32,672 nt of DNA from Tannerella sp. (GTDB lineage: Bacteria > Bacteroidota > Bacteroidia > Bacteroidales > Tannerellaceae), in the NCBI GenBank assembly GCA_031266995.1, contig JAIRZY010000036.1, forward strand, positions 1 through 32,672, read 5' to 3'. The notes below the pieces were generated by a model. The model worked only from the letters and a program-made list of their open reading frames with translations. It searched no databases and had not been told where the DNA came from. The position numbers were made by a program, and so were the translations under genes. Shown here piece by piece: positions 7,580 to 15,780 of the stretch (position 1 is its first letter; each line of letters starts with the position of its first letter).

Positions 7580-8059
7580 TCATCCCACAATCAAATCGAC
7601 GGTTTCCGCGTTTGCGATTTTGATCAGATCCTCCGTTCCGATTTTCATCTGCAAGCCCCGCTGCCCGGCGCTGACGAAAACAGACGCATACAACAGGCAG
7701 GTTTCGTGGATATACGCCGGAAAATGCTTTTTCATCCCTACCGGCGAACATCCGCCCCGGACATAACCGGTCAGTGGCAGGAGGTTTTTTTGCGGAATCA
7801 GGTCGCAGTTTTTGTTCCCGGAGACTTTGGCCGCCTTTTTCAAATCCACTTCGGAATCGCCCGGAACCACGCAGACGAAATACCCGCTCCTGTCGCCCTT
7901 CAGGACAAGCGTCTTAAAAACCTGCTCAAGCGGTTCGTTCAAGGCTTCCGCCACGTGCGAAGCGCTCAAATCGTTCTCGTCAAACCTGTAAGGAATAAGC
8001 TCATACACGATTTTCGCCTGATCCAGCAGGCGGGCGGCGTTTGTCTTGCTTATTTTCAT
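7580..8059 (-). CDS. ybaK: Cys-tRNA(Pro) deacylase, YbaK/EbsC family
   Basis: 159 residues, the same length as E. coli YbaK. The family is an aminoacyl-tRNA editing domain that hydrolyses Cys mischarged on tRNA-Pro in the cytoplasm. Visible family features are MKISKTNAARLLD at the start, QVFKTLVLKG (with the key lysine), VPGDSEVDLKKAAK and the GYVRGGCSPVGMKK loop. The start at 8059 is the family's usual one. An in-frame ATG at 8077 overlaps the stop of the upstream acetyltransferase gene (ATGA) and would add six residues by coupled translation. It converges with the GH43 gene, 17 bp away. Confidence 0.9.
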   Translation of the reverse strand: MKISKTNAARLLDQAKIVYELIPYRFDENDLSASHVAEALNEPLEQVFKTLVLKGDRSGYFVCVVPGDSEVDLKKAAKVSGNKNCDLIPQKNLLPLTGYVRGGCSPVGMKKHFPAYIHETCLLYASVFVSAGQRGLQMKIGTEDLIKIANAETVDLIVG

Positions 8060-8073
8060 GTTTCGATATTCCG

Positions 8074-8583
8074 TCATTCGGCAACCGTTTTTACCTGTAA
8101 TCGCCACCAGCATGTATCGTCCTGTCTGTAAAGCGAGAATCCGCACCGCTTTAATACGTTTTGCGATGCGGGACTGTCAATTTCGGTTTCTGCCGTTACA
8201 TGAGAAATCCCCTTTTGCTCCAGCGCCCATTTGCAGATGGCTTTTACGGCTTCCGTCATATACCCGTTGCGTTCAAAATGTTTTCCCAGTCCATAGCCGA
8301 TCTCAACCTCTCCGTTTTCGTCGGGTACACCTTTGAAACAGGCGGAGCCTACAACAATCCGGTCTGTTTTTCTGACAAGAAACCAGAAGGTATGATACAG
8401 GCAGTTCGCTTCATCGTTCGAGGCTTTTTTGGCCTGCCCCTTCACAATCGCCAGGAACTGACCTTCCACAGGTTCCGCCTGATAGCTGCAGTTCAATTCT
8501 TTTTCCAGGGCCGGAAGATTTTCGGTCCATAACTTCAGTTGCGTTGCCGTCAAAGGTATCAGGTGCAATCTTTGTGTTTCCAT
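8074..8583 (-). CDS. GNAT-family N-acetyltransferase (RimJ/RimL-like)
   Basis: 169 residues with the layout of the RimJ/RimL subgroup: an N-terminal TQRLHLIPLT strand, IVVGSACFKG, EIGYGLGKHFERNGYMTEAV (acetyl-CoA pyrophosphate-binding loop) and the C-terminal TAETEIDSPASQNVLKRCGF. It would transfer an acetyl group from acetyl-CoA to an amine; the acceptor is unknown. It lies between the nucleotidyltransferase-kinase gene (25 bp upstream) and the ybaK-like gene on the same strand, so the three probably form one transcript from the promoter at 9781. Confidence 0.85.
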   Translation of the reverse strand: METQRLHLIPLTATQLKLWTENLPALEKELNCSYQAEPVEGQFLAIVKGQAKKASNDEANCLYHTFWFLVRKTDRIVVGSACFKGVPDENGEVEIGYGLGKHFERNGYMTEAVKAICKWALEQKGISHVTAETEIDSPASQNVLKRCGFSLYRQDDTCWWRLQVKTVAE

Positions 8584-8608
8584 AAGACAAAGTCTTTGTG
8601 TTTTTGAA

Positions 8609-9751
8609 TCATTCCCGCCTGATTCTGATCTGTATCGCGTGCTCGACCGGCTGTTCGCCGATCAGCACGAGGTAACCGCCGCCGCCGGCACCCGACAGTT
8701 TCCAGCCCAGAACTTTCGACTGATACGGTCTCAGAGCGGCCTGCACTTCTTCGGGCGCCATGTTTGGGAACATGCTTATCTGCGCTTTATAGCTTTCGGC
8801 TGTCGCCCGGCCCCATGCTTCCGCGTCGTGGCTCAGCAGCGCCTCCCAGCTCCTGTCGGCGGCCATGCTCAGCGCTTTTGCTTTCTCTGCGGTTATGTCG
8901 GTGCGTGCGAGCACGTTGTAGTTCTTCTTTCGCGGATAGAGCGGAATCAGCCATACGCGCTGTTCGATCCAGGTCAGCAGCTCGCCGTCGAGCCGGGATA
9001 TGATTTTTTCCGGCCAGTACCCGTTGTTGTAATAAAAGTAATTCAGTCCGGGCATTACGATTCCGAGCGAATCCTGCGAACCGCTCACATACTCCGTGCC
9101 CGGGGGATTCTCGTAGCAAAACAGCGTCCGGGCATACTTTTCCCTGTCGCCTCCTTCCGGAATATTCGTCTGCCACAGCTCAATCGCTTTTTTCCTCGAA
9201 CTTGTAGACATGCCGCTGCGGTCGTTGAACTCATAGTCCGGCTCTATGCAGACGGTTATCACCGCGCCGGGATACAGCCTGTTCACAAAGGGCTGATCCA
9301 GCCAGCCGCCTGCCAGGTCGATGCGAAACGGTATCAGACATTCCTCCCGCAGCGCGGTGGTCGAACGCGCCGGCAGGCCTGCGTGAGGTATCCGCCGGCT
9401 CACGATGTACTCGATGCCAAGCGCTTCGCAGAAACGCTCCTTGACGGGCGAATGGCCGTCGCTGTTTACGAAAAAAATGTCGGGCTTGAGTCTTTTCACC
9501 TCTTCCTCAAAGTCCAGGATGCCGCTGCCACTGTTTATCCATGCGTCTTTCACCACTTTCAGCGCTTTTACCATATACAGGCGTTCCGCATCGGTGTTGA
9601 CCGTTTTGCGCGCTTTCAGTTCGCCGACGGTCGCGTCCGAACCGATGCCGACATACAGGTCGCCGTGCTGCGACGCTTCCTCGAAGAACGCTACGTGGCC
9701 GCTGTGCAGCATATCATAGCATCCGCTTACAAAAACTTTTTTCATACTCAT
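8609..9751 (-). CDS. bifunctional nucleotidyltransferase / GHMP-type sugar kinase fusion
   Basis: 380 residues in two parts. Residues 1-135 are a cytidylyltransferase-like domain: GCYDMLHSGHVAFFEEA (the HxGH motif) and RSTTALREE, which matches the family's ISSTxxR signature. From about 140 a GHMP kinase follows: PFRIDLAGGWLDQP (sugar-binding strand as in fucose/heptose kinases), GMSTSSRKKA (phosphate loop), GSQDSLGI and the C-terminal LSGAGGGGYLV motif. The pairing suggests successive phosphorylation and nucleotidyl transfer to make an NDP-sugar, much as HldE or Fkp do with other folds. The sugar cannot be named. The start is MSMKKVFV at 9751 or MKKVFV at 9745. A promoter with both elements lies upstream. 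Confidence 0.8.
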   Translation of the reverse strand: MSMKKVFVSGCYDMLHSGHVAFFEEASQHGDLYVGIGSDATVGELKARKTVNTDAERLYMVKALKVVKDAWINSGSGILDFEEEVKRLKPDIFFVNSDGHSPVKERFCEALGIEYIVSRRIPHAGLPARSTTALREECLIPFRIDLAGGWLDQPFVNRLYPGAVITVCIEPDYEFNDRSGMSTSSRKKAIELWQTNIPEGGDREKYARTLFCYENPPGTEYVSGSQDSLGIVMPGLNYFYYNNGYWPEKIISRLDGELLTWIEQRVWLIPLYPRKKNYNVLARTDITAEKAKALSMAADRSWEALLSHDAEAWGRATAESYKAQISMFPNMAPEEVQAALRPYQSKVLGWKLSGAGGGGYLVLIGEQPVEHAIQIRIRRE

Positions 9752-9780
9752 TCGACAGTGTTATGTTGTTAATCAGACTG

Positions 9781-9812
9781 CAAAATTACACGATTTTATC
9801 CGGACAGGCAAA
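9781..9812 (-). promoter_or_regulatory. two-element promoter for the nucleotidyltransferase-kinase operon
   Basis: On the minus strand TTTG (9809-9812) is followed after exactly 20 bp by TAATTTTG (9781-9788), matching both the -33 and -7 consensus. The start codon is about 30 bp further. Confidence 0.75.
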
Positions 9813-9912
9813 TGCGCGGATATTTTGCGCATCGACACCTTCCGATGCGTACGGATTGATTCCGGCGAAAGATCGTCATCCCTTTCCCGGCAGCCGTTTC
9901 GATATTTTTTTT

Positions 9913-9920
9913 TACATTTG
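9913..9920 (+). promoter_or_regulatory. -7 promoter element for the helicase gene
   Basis: TACATTTG lies 24 bp before the ATG at 9945. It also argues against the in-frame ATG at 9825, which would start translation upstream of transcription. Confidence 0.6.
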
Positions 9921-9944
9921 CATCCGAATAATACTGATGTGTTT

Positions 9945-12419
9945 ATGCAGACAAATCAACAGCTTGAACTTGCGGAAAAATACGTACAGCATACCGGCCG
10001 GCACATTTTCCTCACGGGAAAGGCGGGGACGGGAAAGACGACTTTCCTGCATCGCCTGCGCGAGGCGTCGCCGAAGCGGATGATCGTCGTCGCGCCGACC
10101 GGCGTGGCGGCCATCAATGCCCGCGGCGTGACGATTCATTCCTTCTTCCAGCTTCCGCCCGGCCCGCAGTTTGGCATCGAACAGGCAAACCCGGCACGGG
10201 CACGCTTCAACAAAGAAAAAATCAATATCATACGCAGCCTCGACCTGCTGGTCATCGACGAAATCAGCATGGTACGCGCCGACCTGCTCGACGCCGTCGA
10301 CGCCGTCCTGCGCCGTTTCCGCTCGCAGGGCAAGCCTTTCGGCGGCGTACAGTTGCTGATGATCGGCGACCTGCAGCAGCTCTCGCCGATCGTCAAGGAC
10401 GACGAACGCGCGATGCTGCTCGAACGCTACGACACGCCCTACTTCTTCAGCAGCAGGGCGCTGCGCGAGACGTCGTTTGTCAGCATCGAACTCACGCACG
10501 TCTTTCGCCAGCAGGACGACCGCTTCATCTCGATTCTCAACAAGGTGCGCGACAACCGCCTCGACCGCGACGCGCTGAACGCGCTGAACGAGCGCTACAT
10601 ACCCGACTTCCGCCCCGACGGCGAAGAGGGCTGCATCACCCTCTGCACCCACAACGCGCAGGCGCAGCGCCTCAACGAGAGCCATCTGAACGCCCTCGCC
10701 GGCAGGGCATACCGCTTCACGGCGCAGGTCTCGGGGACGTTTCCCGAATACTCCTATCCGGTCGATTTCGAGCTGGTGGTGAAGGACGGCGCGCAGGTGA
10801 TGTTTGTCAAGAACGACACTTCGCCCGAAAAGCGCTTCTACAACGGCAAGGTGGGGCGAATCACGTATGTCGACGACGACGAAATCCGCGTGCACTGCCC
10901 CGGCGATGCGGACGAAATCGCCGTCGAGCCGCTGCGCTGGGACAACGTGAAATACAGCCTCGACGACGCGACGAACGAAATACGCGAAGTCGTCGAAGGC
11001 AGCTTCGTCCACCTCCCGCTCAAGCTGGCATGGGCCATCACTATTCATAAAAGCCAGGGACTGACGTTCGAACGCGCCGTGATCGACGCCGAAGCCTCCT
11101 TTGCGCACGGGCAGGTATACGTCGCCCTCAGCCGCTGCAAGACGCTCGAGGGGATGGTGCTCAGCTCGCCCATCCGCACGGAAAGCATCATCCACGACCG
11201 CACGGTCAGCAGCTTCACGCAGCAGATCGAACAGAACCAGCCCGACGAGCAGCAGTTTCAGGCCGCGCATCTGGCCTATCAGCACGAGCAGATTGCCGAC
11301 CTGTTCCGCTTCGACGCCTTCCGCTCACGCATTTCGTATGTCAATAAGATTATGAACGAAAACCGCGGCAGCATCCCCGCGCAGACGCTCGAGCTGTTCG
11401 ACCGCATGATGCCGCCCGTTCAGGACGACATCGTCGAGACGGGCAACCGCTTCCGCCAGCAGGTAGACCGCCTGCTGGCGCAGCAGCCCGACGTGGCGCA
11501 AAACGCCGCCCTGCAGGAACGCATCGCCCAGGCTGCCAGATATTTTTCCGAAAAAACGGAAACGCTCATCCTCGCGCCCCTTGCCAGGGCCGACCTCGAC
11601 GTAGACAACAAGGCGGTGAAAAAACAGCTTCGCGACGCCGCTGCCCGGCTCAGCGGCGAGGCGCAGGCGAAATACGGGAGCCTGTGCGCCTGCCTGACGG
11701 GCTTCGACCTGGCGGAGTTTCTCCATGCCAAAGCTCTTGCGGCGATCGAAAAGGACAGGCCGGGCGACGGCCCCAAAGCCTCGCCTGCAGACGGCGACAC
11801 GATCGAGCATCCCGTCCTGTTCGAGCGCCTCCGCGCGTGGCGCCGCGACAGGGCGGCCGAGCTGGAGCAGCCGTCATACATCGTCTTCTCGCAGAAAGCC
11901 CTCTACGAGCTGGCGCACTACCTGCCGACGGACACGAAGGCGCTGATGCAAATCAACGGCATCGGTGCGAAAAAAATCGAACGTTTCGGCGCGGACATCA
12001 TCGAAATCATCAGAGATTACTGCGACGAAAGCGGCGCGACGGGCGCGGCGGAGATTCCTTTCCAGCCGTCGGCGCCTCCGGAGAAACCCGCCTCGCGCGG
12101 CGAAGACACACGCCGCGTCAGCCTCGACCTCTTCCGCGAGAAAGCGGGCAAAATCGTCGACGAGATTGCCGCCGAGCGCTCCCTGACGCGGCAGACCGTC
12201 GAAGGCCATCTGACGCATTTCATTGCCGAAGGCGAGCTGGATGCCAAAACGTTTCTCGCGGCCGACAGGCTCGAACGGATCATCGACTGCTTCCGCGAAA
12301 CGGGCGGCGAAAGCCTCTCGGCGGCAAAGACGGCGCTCGGCGACGATGTCTCATACGAAGAACTGCATATCGCACGGGCGCATCTCATGTTTCTGGAAAA
12401 CAGGGAGCGGAGGGAATAA
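9945..12419 (+). CDS. Pif1/RecD-like superfamily 1 helicase with HRDC and HTH modules
   Basis: 824 residues. Walker A is GKAGTGKT (25-32), Walker B is VIDEISMV (about 103-110), and motif V/VI is seen in ITIHKSQGLTF...VYVALSRCKTLEG (about 365-400), so the ATPase core spans roughly 1-420. About 620-700 matches an HRDC domain (SQKALYELAHYLPTD...INGIGAKKIERFG), a nucleic-acid-binding module normally at the end of RecQ. The last 100 residues (SLTRQTVEGHLTHFIAEGEL) look like the RecQ/YpbB-type helix-turn-helix. The protein probably unwinds DNA in repair or recombination. Such fusions occur in Bacteroidota genomes, but the biochemical role is not known to me. The gene stands alone. Confidence 0.85.
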   Translation: MQTNQQLELAEKYVQHTGRHIFLTGKAGTGKTTFLHRLREASPKRMIVVAPTGVAAINARGVTIHSFFQLPPGPQFGIEQANPARARFNKEKINIIRSLDLLVIDEISMVRADLLDAVDAVLRRFRSQGKPFGGVQLLMIGDLQQLSPIVKDDERAMLLERYDTPYFFSSRALRETSFVSIELTHVFRQQDDRFISILNKVRDNRLDRDALNALNERYIPDFRPDGEEGCITLCTHNAQAQRLNESHLNALAGRAYRFTAQVSGTFPEYSYPVDFELVVKDGAQVMFVKNDTSPEKRFYNGKVGRITYVDDDEIRVHCPGDADEIAVEPLRWDNVKYSLDDATNEIREVVEGSFVHLPLKLAWAITIHKSQGLTFERAVIDAEASFAHGQVYVALSRCKTLEGMVLSSPIRTESIIHDRTVSSFTQQIEQNQPDEQQFQAAHLAYQHEQIADLFRFDAFRSRISYVNKIMNENRGSIPAQTLELFDRMMPPVQDDIVETGNRFRQQVDRLLAQQPDVAQNAALQERIAQAARYFSEKTETLILAPLARADLDVDNKAVKKQLRDAAARLSGEAQAKYGSLCACLTGFDLAEFLHAKALAAIEKDRPGDGPKASPADGDTIEHPVLFERLRAWRRDRAAELEQPSYIVFSQKALYELAHYLPTDTKALMQINGIGAKKIERFGADIIEIIRDYCDESGATGAAEIPFQPSAPPEKPASRGEDTRRVSLDLFREKAGKIVDEIAAERSLTRQTVEGHLTHFIAEGELDAKTFLAADRLERIIDCFRETGGESLSAAKTALGDDVSYEELHIARAHLMFLENRERRE

Positions 12420-12483
12420 AGATTCCATGATTCGGTTATTGTTCCCGACGGAAGGCATACGGAAGATTTTTATCCCCCGGATA

Positions 12484-12839
12484 CCCGCATGTCGGGAAAT
12501 TTCGTCGCCATATCTGTAGGTATGAAATCCATATCTATAGGTATAAGTTTCATATCTATAGGTATGAAATCCATCTCTATAGAGATGAAAACCATTTGTA
12601 GACAGATGAAACTCATCTCTGCAGATATGAAACCCATCTCTGAAGAGATGAAACTTATCTCTGAAGAGATGAAATTTATCTCTATAGATATGAAACTTAT
12701 ACCTATAGATATGAATCTTATCTCTATAGATATGAAACCGCTTTTCGCACAGATTTCTTCGCCCCTGCGTGTGACGAAAAGAAACGCTCGCGTATTAAGC
12801 ATTTAATTTAAAGATAGATATTGATTTTGATGGAAATTC
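12484..12839 (+). repeat. dispersed element with eleven 21-bp dyad units, copy 2
   Basis: This is the inverted partner of 4646-4980. It begins with the CCCG-5-CGGG hairpin (12484-12496) and TCGTCGCC, then has eleven 21-bp units at 12510-12740, then the conserved end block at 12741-12839 holding TTTTCGCAC, GACGAAAAGAAACGCTCGCG and TATTGATTTTGATG. It is 356 bp against 335 bp for copy 1, a difference of one unit. An open frame of 105 codons (12489-12806) crosses it; homologous codons exist in copy 1, but the equivalent ATG there is CTT. The element occupies most of the 538-bp gap between the helicase and dsbD; 12420-12483 shows nothing else I can name. Confidence 0.85.
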
Positions 12840-12928
12840 CGGCCAGTCCGGTCAAAGTTGCATCCCTTCGCACGGCCCGCGGCATGAAGGCGCGTAAAAA
12901 AAGATTTTTCAGGTGAAAATAAATACAG

Positions 12929-12936
12929 TACCTTTG
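12929..12936 (+). promoter_or_regulatory. -7 promoter element for dsbD-mazG
   Basis: TACCTTTG, with a TTTTT run at 12905-12909 at the -33 spacing (19 bp). The start codon follows 21 bp later. An in-frame ATG at 12913 precedes it and is rejected as the start. Confidence 0.6.
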
Positions 12937-12957
12937 CCCGTCCAAACAAAAACGGTT

Positions 12958-14982
12958 ATGATGAGAAAAAGTATTATTTTCGCGGGACTGATATTCGCGT
13001 CGTGGATGGTTGCGGCGCAGATACTTACGCCCGTCAAGTGGGATATTGTGCTGGCCGGTTCGGAACCGGCGGAGGTGGACGTCCTCTTTACGGCCGTGAT
13101 CGACCGCGGCTGGCACGTCTATGACATGAATCTGCCGACGGGCGGTCCGATTTCGACGAGCATCGCATACGAACGCCTGCAGGGCGCCGAACTGATTGGC
13201 GAGCCGCAGCCGTCCGCGCCGCCTGCAACGGCGTATGACAAGTCCTTCGACATGGAACTGCGCTGGTATTCGGACAGAATCACCTTTACGCAAAAAATCC
13301 GGGTGACCGACCCGGAGCGCTTCGTCCTCGAAGGCGAGCTGGAATTTATGGCCTGCAACGACGAGATGTGTCTTCCGCCCGACAGGATTCCCTTCGCGTT
13401 CGACAAAAATGATGTGAACAAAACGCGGACGGAGGCTGCCGACGCCGCGCCGGCAGACCGCGAAACAGTGGCGATGGAATATATTTCTCTGAATAATCAT
13501 GCGGACGCGGCGGCGCAGGACGTGCTGACGGCGCAGCCCGAACTCTGGACGCCCGTCGTCGACGAGCTGCGCTCCTTCGGCGAAAACGGCATTGCGCCGA
13601 CCGGCGCATCGTGGTGGCTGATCTTTCTTGCCGGCTTTCTCGGCGGATTCATCGCGCTGCTGACGCCCTGCGTCTGGCCGATGATTCCGATGACGGTCAG
13701 TTTCTTCCTCAAACGCAACAAGCGGCGGCAGAAAGCCATCCGCGAGGCCTTCGTCTACGGCCTGTCCATCATCGTGATATACCTGGCGATGGGCCTGCTC
13801 GTCACGGCCATTTTCGGGGCGAGCGCCCTGAACGATCTTTCGACAAACGCCGTCTTCAACATCCTGTTTTTCCTGCTGCTCGTGCTGTTTGCCGTTTCGT
13901 TTTTCGGCGCCTTCGAGCTGGTGCTGCCCTCGTCGTGGACAAACAGGATGGATGCGAAAGCCGATTCCACGTCGGGCATCCTGAGTATCTTCTTCATGGC
14001 GTTCACGCTGGCGCTGGTATCGTTCTCGTGCACAGGCCCCATCATCGGCACGCTGCTGGTCGAGGCCGCCGCGGGAGGCTCGGTCGCCGGCCCTGCCGTC
14101 GGGATGGCGGGATTCGCACTCGCGCTGGCGATCCCGTTCGCTCTTTTCGCCGTCTTTCCCAACCTTCTGCAAAACATGCCCAAGTCGGGAAGCTGGCTCA
14201 ATTCGGTGAAAGTCGTTCTGGGATTCCTCGAACTCGCGCTGGCGCTGAAATTCCTGTCCGTAGCCGACCTGGCCTACGGATGGCGGATTCTGGATCGCGA
14301 GGTATTTCTGGTGCTGTGGATCATCATCTTCGCCCTGCTGGGCTGCTATCTGCTGGGCAAGATACGTTTCAGGCACGACGGCGACCTGCCGCACGTCTCC
14401 GTCACGCGCCTCTTCCTGGCAATCATCTCGTTCTCCTTTTCCGTCTACATGCTGCCCGGACTGTGGGGCGCGCCGCTGAAAGCCATCAGCGCATTTGCGC
14501 CGCCGCTGTACACGCAGGATTTCAATCTGTACGAAAAGGAAGTGCACAGCATTTTCGACAGCTACGAAGAAGGAATGGCCCACGCCAGAGAGGTGAAAAA
14601 GCCCGTGATGATCGACTTTTCGGGATTTGGCTGCGTGAACTGCCGCAAAATGGAAGCTTCCGTATGGACGGACCCGCAAGTGAAACGCCTGCTGGAAGAA
14701 CAGTACATCCTTATCACGCTGATGGTAGACGACAAGAGCAAACTGCCCGTACCGGTCACCGTCGTGGAAGGCGGTAAAAAACGGACGCTGAAAAGCATCG
14801 GCGACAAGTGGAGCTATCTGCAGCGCATGAAGTTCGGAGCGAATGCACAGCCCTTTTACATCATCCTCGACAACGAAGGCAAACCGCTTGCGCCACCTTA
14901 TGCCTACGACGAAGACGTCGCAAAATATGTCCTTTTCCTGTCGGACGGATTGAAAAACTATCAACAGCGCGATAAAAAATGA
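12958..14982 (+). CDS. dsbD: thiol:disulfide interchange protein DsbD
   Basis: 674 residues. DsbD carries electrons from cytoplasmic thioredoxin across the inner membrane to periplasmic thiol proteins. Domains in order: signal peptide (1-20, ending VAAQ), periplasmic N-terminal domain with a Cys pair in CNDEMC (C133/C138), a membrane domain with about eight helices and the redox cysteines C238 (TPCVWPMIP) and C358 (SFSCTGPIIG), and a C-terminal thioredoxin domain with FGCVNCRKM (C559/C562). All six catalytic cysteines are present. The start is one of two adjacent ATGs (12958 or 12961). Its stop overlaps the mazG start (ATGA), so the two are coupled. Confidence 0.94.
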   Translation: MMRKSIIFAGLIFASWMVAAQILTPVKWDIVLAGSEPAEVDVLFTAVIDRGWHVYDMNLPTGGPISTSIAYERLQGAELIGEPQPSAPPATAYDKSFDMELRWYSDRITFTQKIRVTDPERFVLEGELEFMACNDEMCLPPDRIPFAFDKNDVNKTRTEAADAAPADRETVAMEYISLNNHADAAAQDVLTAQPELWTPVVDELRSFGENGIAPTGASWWLIFLAGFLGGFIALLTPCVWPMIPMTVSFFLKRNKRRQKAIREAFVYGLSIIVIYLAMGLLVTAIFGASALNDLSTNAVFNILFFLLLVLFAVSFFGAFELVLPSSWTNRMDAKADSTSGILSIFFMAFTLALVSFSCTGPIIGTLLVEAAAGGSVAGPAVGMAGFALALAIPFALFAVFPNLLQNMPKSGSWLNSVKVVLGFLELALALKFLSVADLAYGWRILDREVFLVLWIIIFALLGCYLLGKIRFRHDGDLPHVSVTRLFLAIISFSFSVYMLPGLWGAPLKAISAFAPPLYTQDFNLYEKEVHSIFDSYEEGMAHAREVKKPVMIDFSGFGCVNCRKMEASVWTDPQVKRLLEEQYILITLMVDDKSKLPVPVTVVEGGKKRTLKSIGDKWSYLQRMKFGANAQPFYIILDNEGKPLAPPYAYDEDVAKYVLFLSDGLKNYQQRDKK

Positions 14983-15770
14983 GTACGAAAGAAGAACGCA
15001 TGGAAGCCTTCGGGCGGCTGCTCGACATCATGGACGAACTGCGCGAAAAATGTCCGTGGGATCGCAAGCAGACCAACGAAAGCCTGCGTGCCAACACCAT
15101 CGAAGAAACGTATGAACTGTGCGACGCCATCATGCGCGACGACCAGGACGGCATACGGAAAGAGCTGGGCGATTTGCTGCTGCACGTCGTCTTTTATGCT
15201 AAAATAGGAGAAGAAAAGCAGACGTTCGACATCAGGGACGTCTGCGAAAGCCTCTGCGAGAAACTGATCTACCGCCATCCGCACGTCTTCGGCGATGCGC
15301 AGGCCGAAAACAGCCGCAAAGTGGAGCAGTCGTGGGAACAGCTCAAGCTGAAAGAAAAAGGCGGCAACAAAACGGTGCTGGACGGAGTGCCCGTCGCGCT
15401 GCCTTCGCTCGTAAAAGCATACAGGATACAGGATAAGGCCCGCAACGTCGGTTTCGACTGGGAAGTGCGCGAGCAGGTGTGGGACAAAGTCGAGGAGGAA
15501 TTGCTCGAACTGAAAGCCGAAATCGGCCGGATGGACGCCGACGGGATAGAAGCCGAGTTTGGCGATCTGCTTTTCAGCCTGATAAACGCGGCCCGCCTGT
15601 ACAAAATCAATCCGGACAATGCGCTGGAGCGTACCAACCGGAAGTTCATACAGCGATTCAACTACCTCGAAGCGCAAACCATCCGGCAAGGTCGCTCCCT
15701 GAAGGATATGACGCTCGCCGAGATGGATGCGATCTGGAATGAAGCGAAAAAACAGGAAGAGAAGGCGTAG
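14979..15770 (+). CDS. mazG: nucleoside triphosphate pyrophosphohydrolase MazG
   Basis: 263 residues, the length of E. coli MazG. It hydrolyses NTPs and dNTPs to monophosphates and pyrophosphate, protecting against aberrant nucleotides and affecting ppGpp levels. The N-terminal domain carries CPWDRKQT, IEETYEL (EExxE at 42-46) and ELGD (ExxD at 62-65), which bind Mg2+. A second MazG repeat has WDKVEEELLEL and AEFGDLLFSL. It begins in the dsbD stop codon and is presumably co-expressed, although no functional link is known to me. It converges with the TonB-dependent receptor gene, ending 10 bp before it. Confidence 0.94.
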   Translation: MSTKEERMEAFGRLLDIMDELREKCPWDRKQTNESLRANTIEETYELCDAIMRDDQDGIRKELGDLLLHVVFYAKIGEEKQTFDIRDVCESLCEKLIYRHPHVFGDAQAENSRKVEQSWEQLKLKEKGGNKTVLDGVPVALPSLVKAYRIQDKARNVGFDWEVREQVWDKVEEELLELKAEIGRMDADGIEAEFGDLLFSLINAARLYKINPDNALERTNRKFIQRFNYLEAQTIRQGRSLKDMTLAEMDAIWNEAKKQEEKA

Positions 15771-15780
15771 CTTCTGCTCT

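Noticed and set aside
5913-7751. 612-codon open frame antisense to the GH43 gene
   Set aside because: GH43 has catalytic residues and a signal peptide in the plus frame; the antisense product is arginine- and histidine-rich without a domain.
12808-14964. 718-codon open frame antisense to dsbD
   Set aside because: It has no domain and mirrors a complete DsbD with six catalytic cysteines. GC-rich coding DNA in this genome leaves the opposite strand open.
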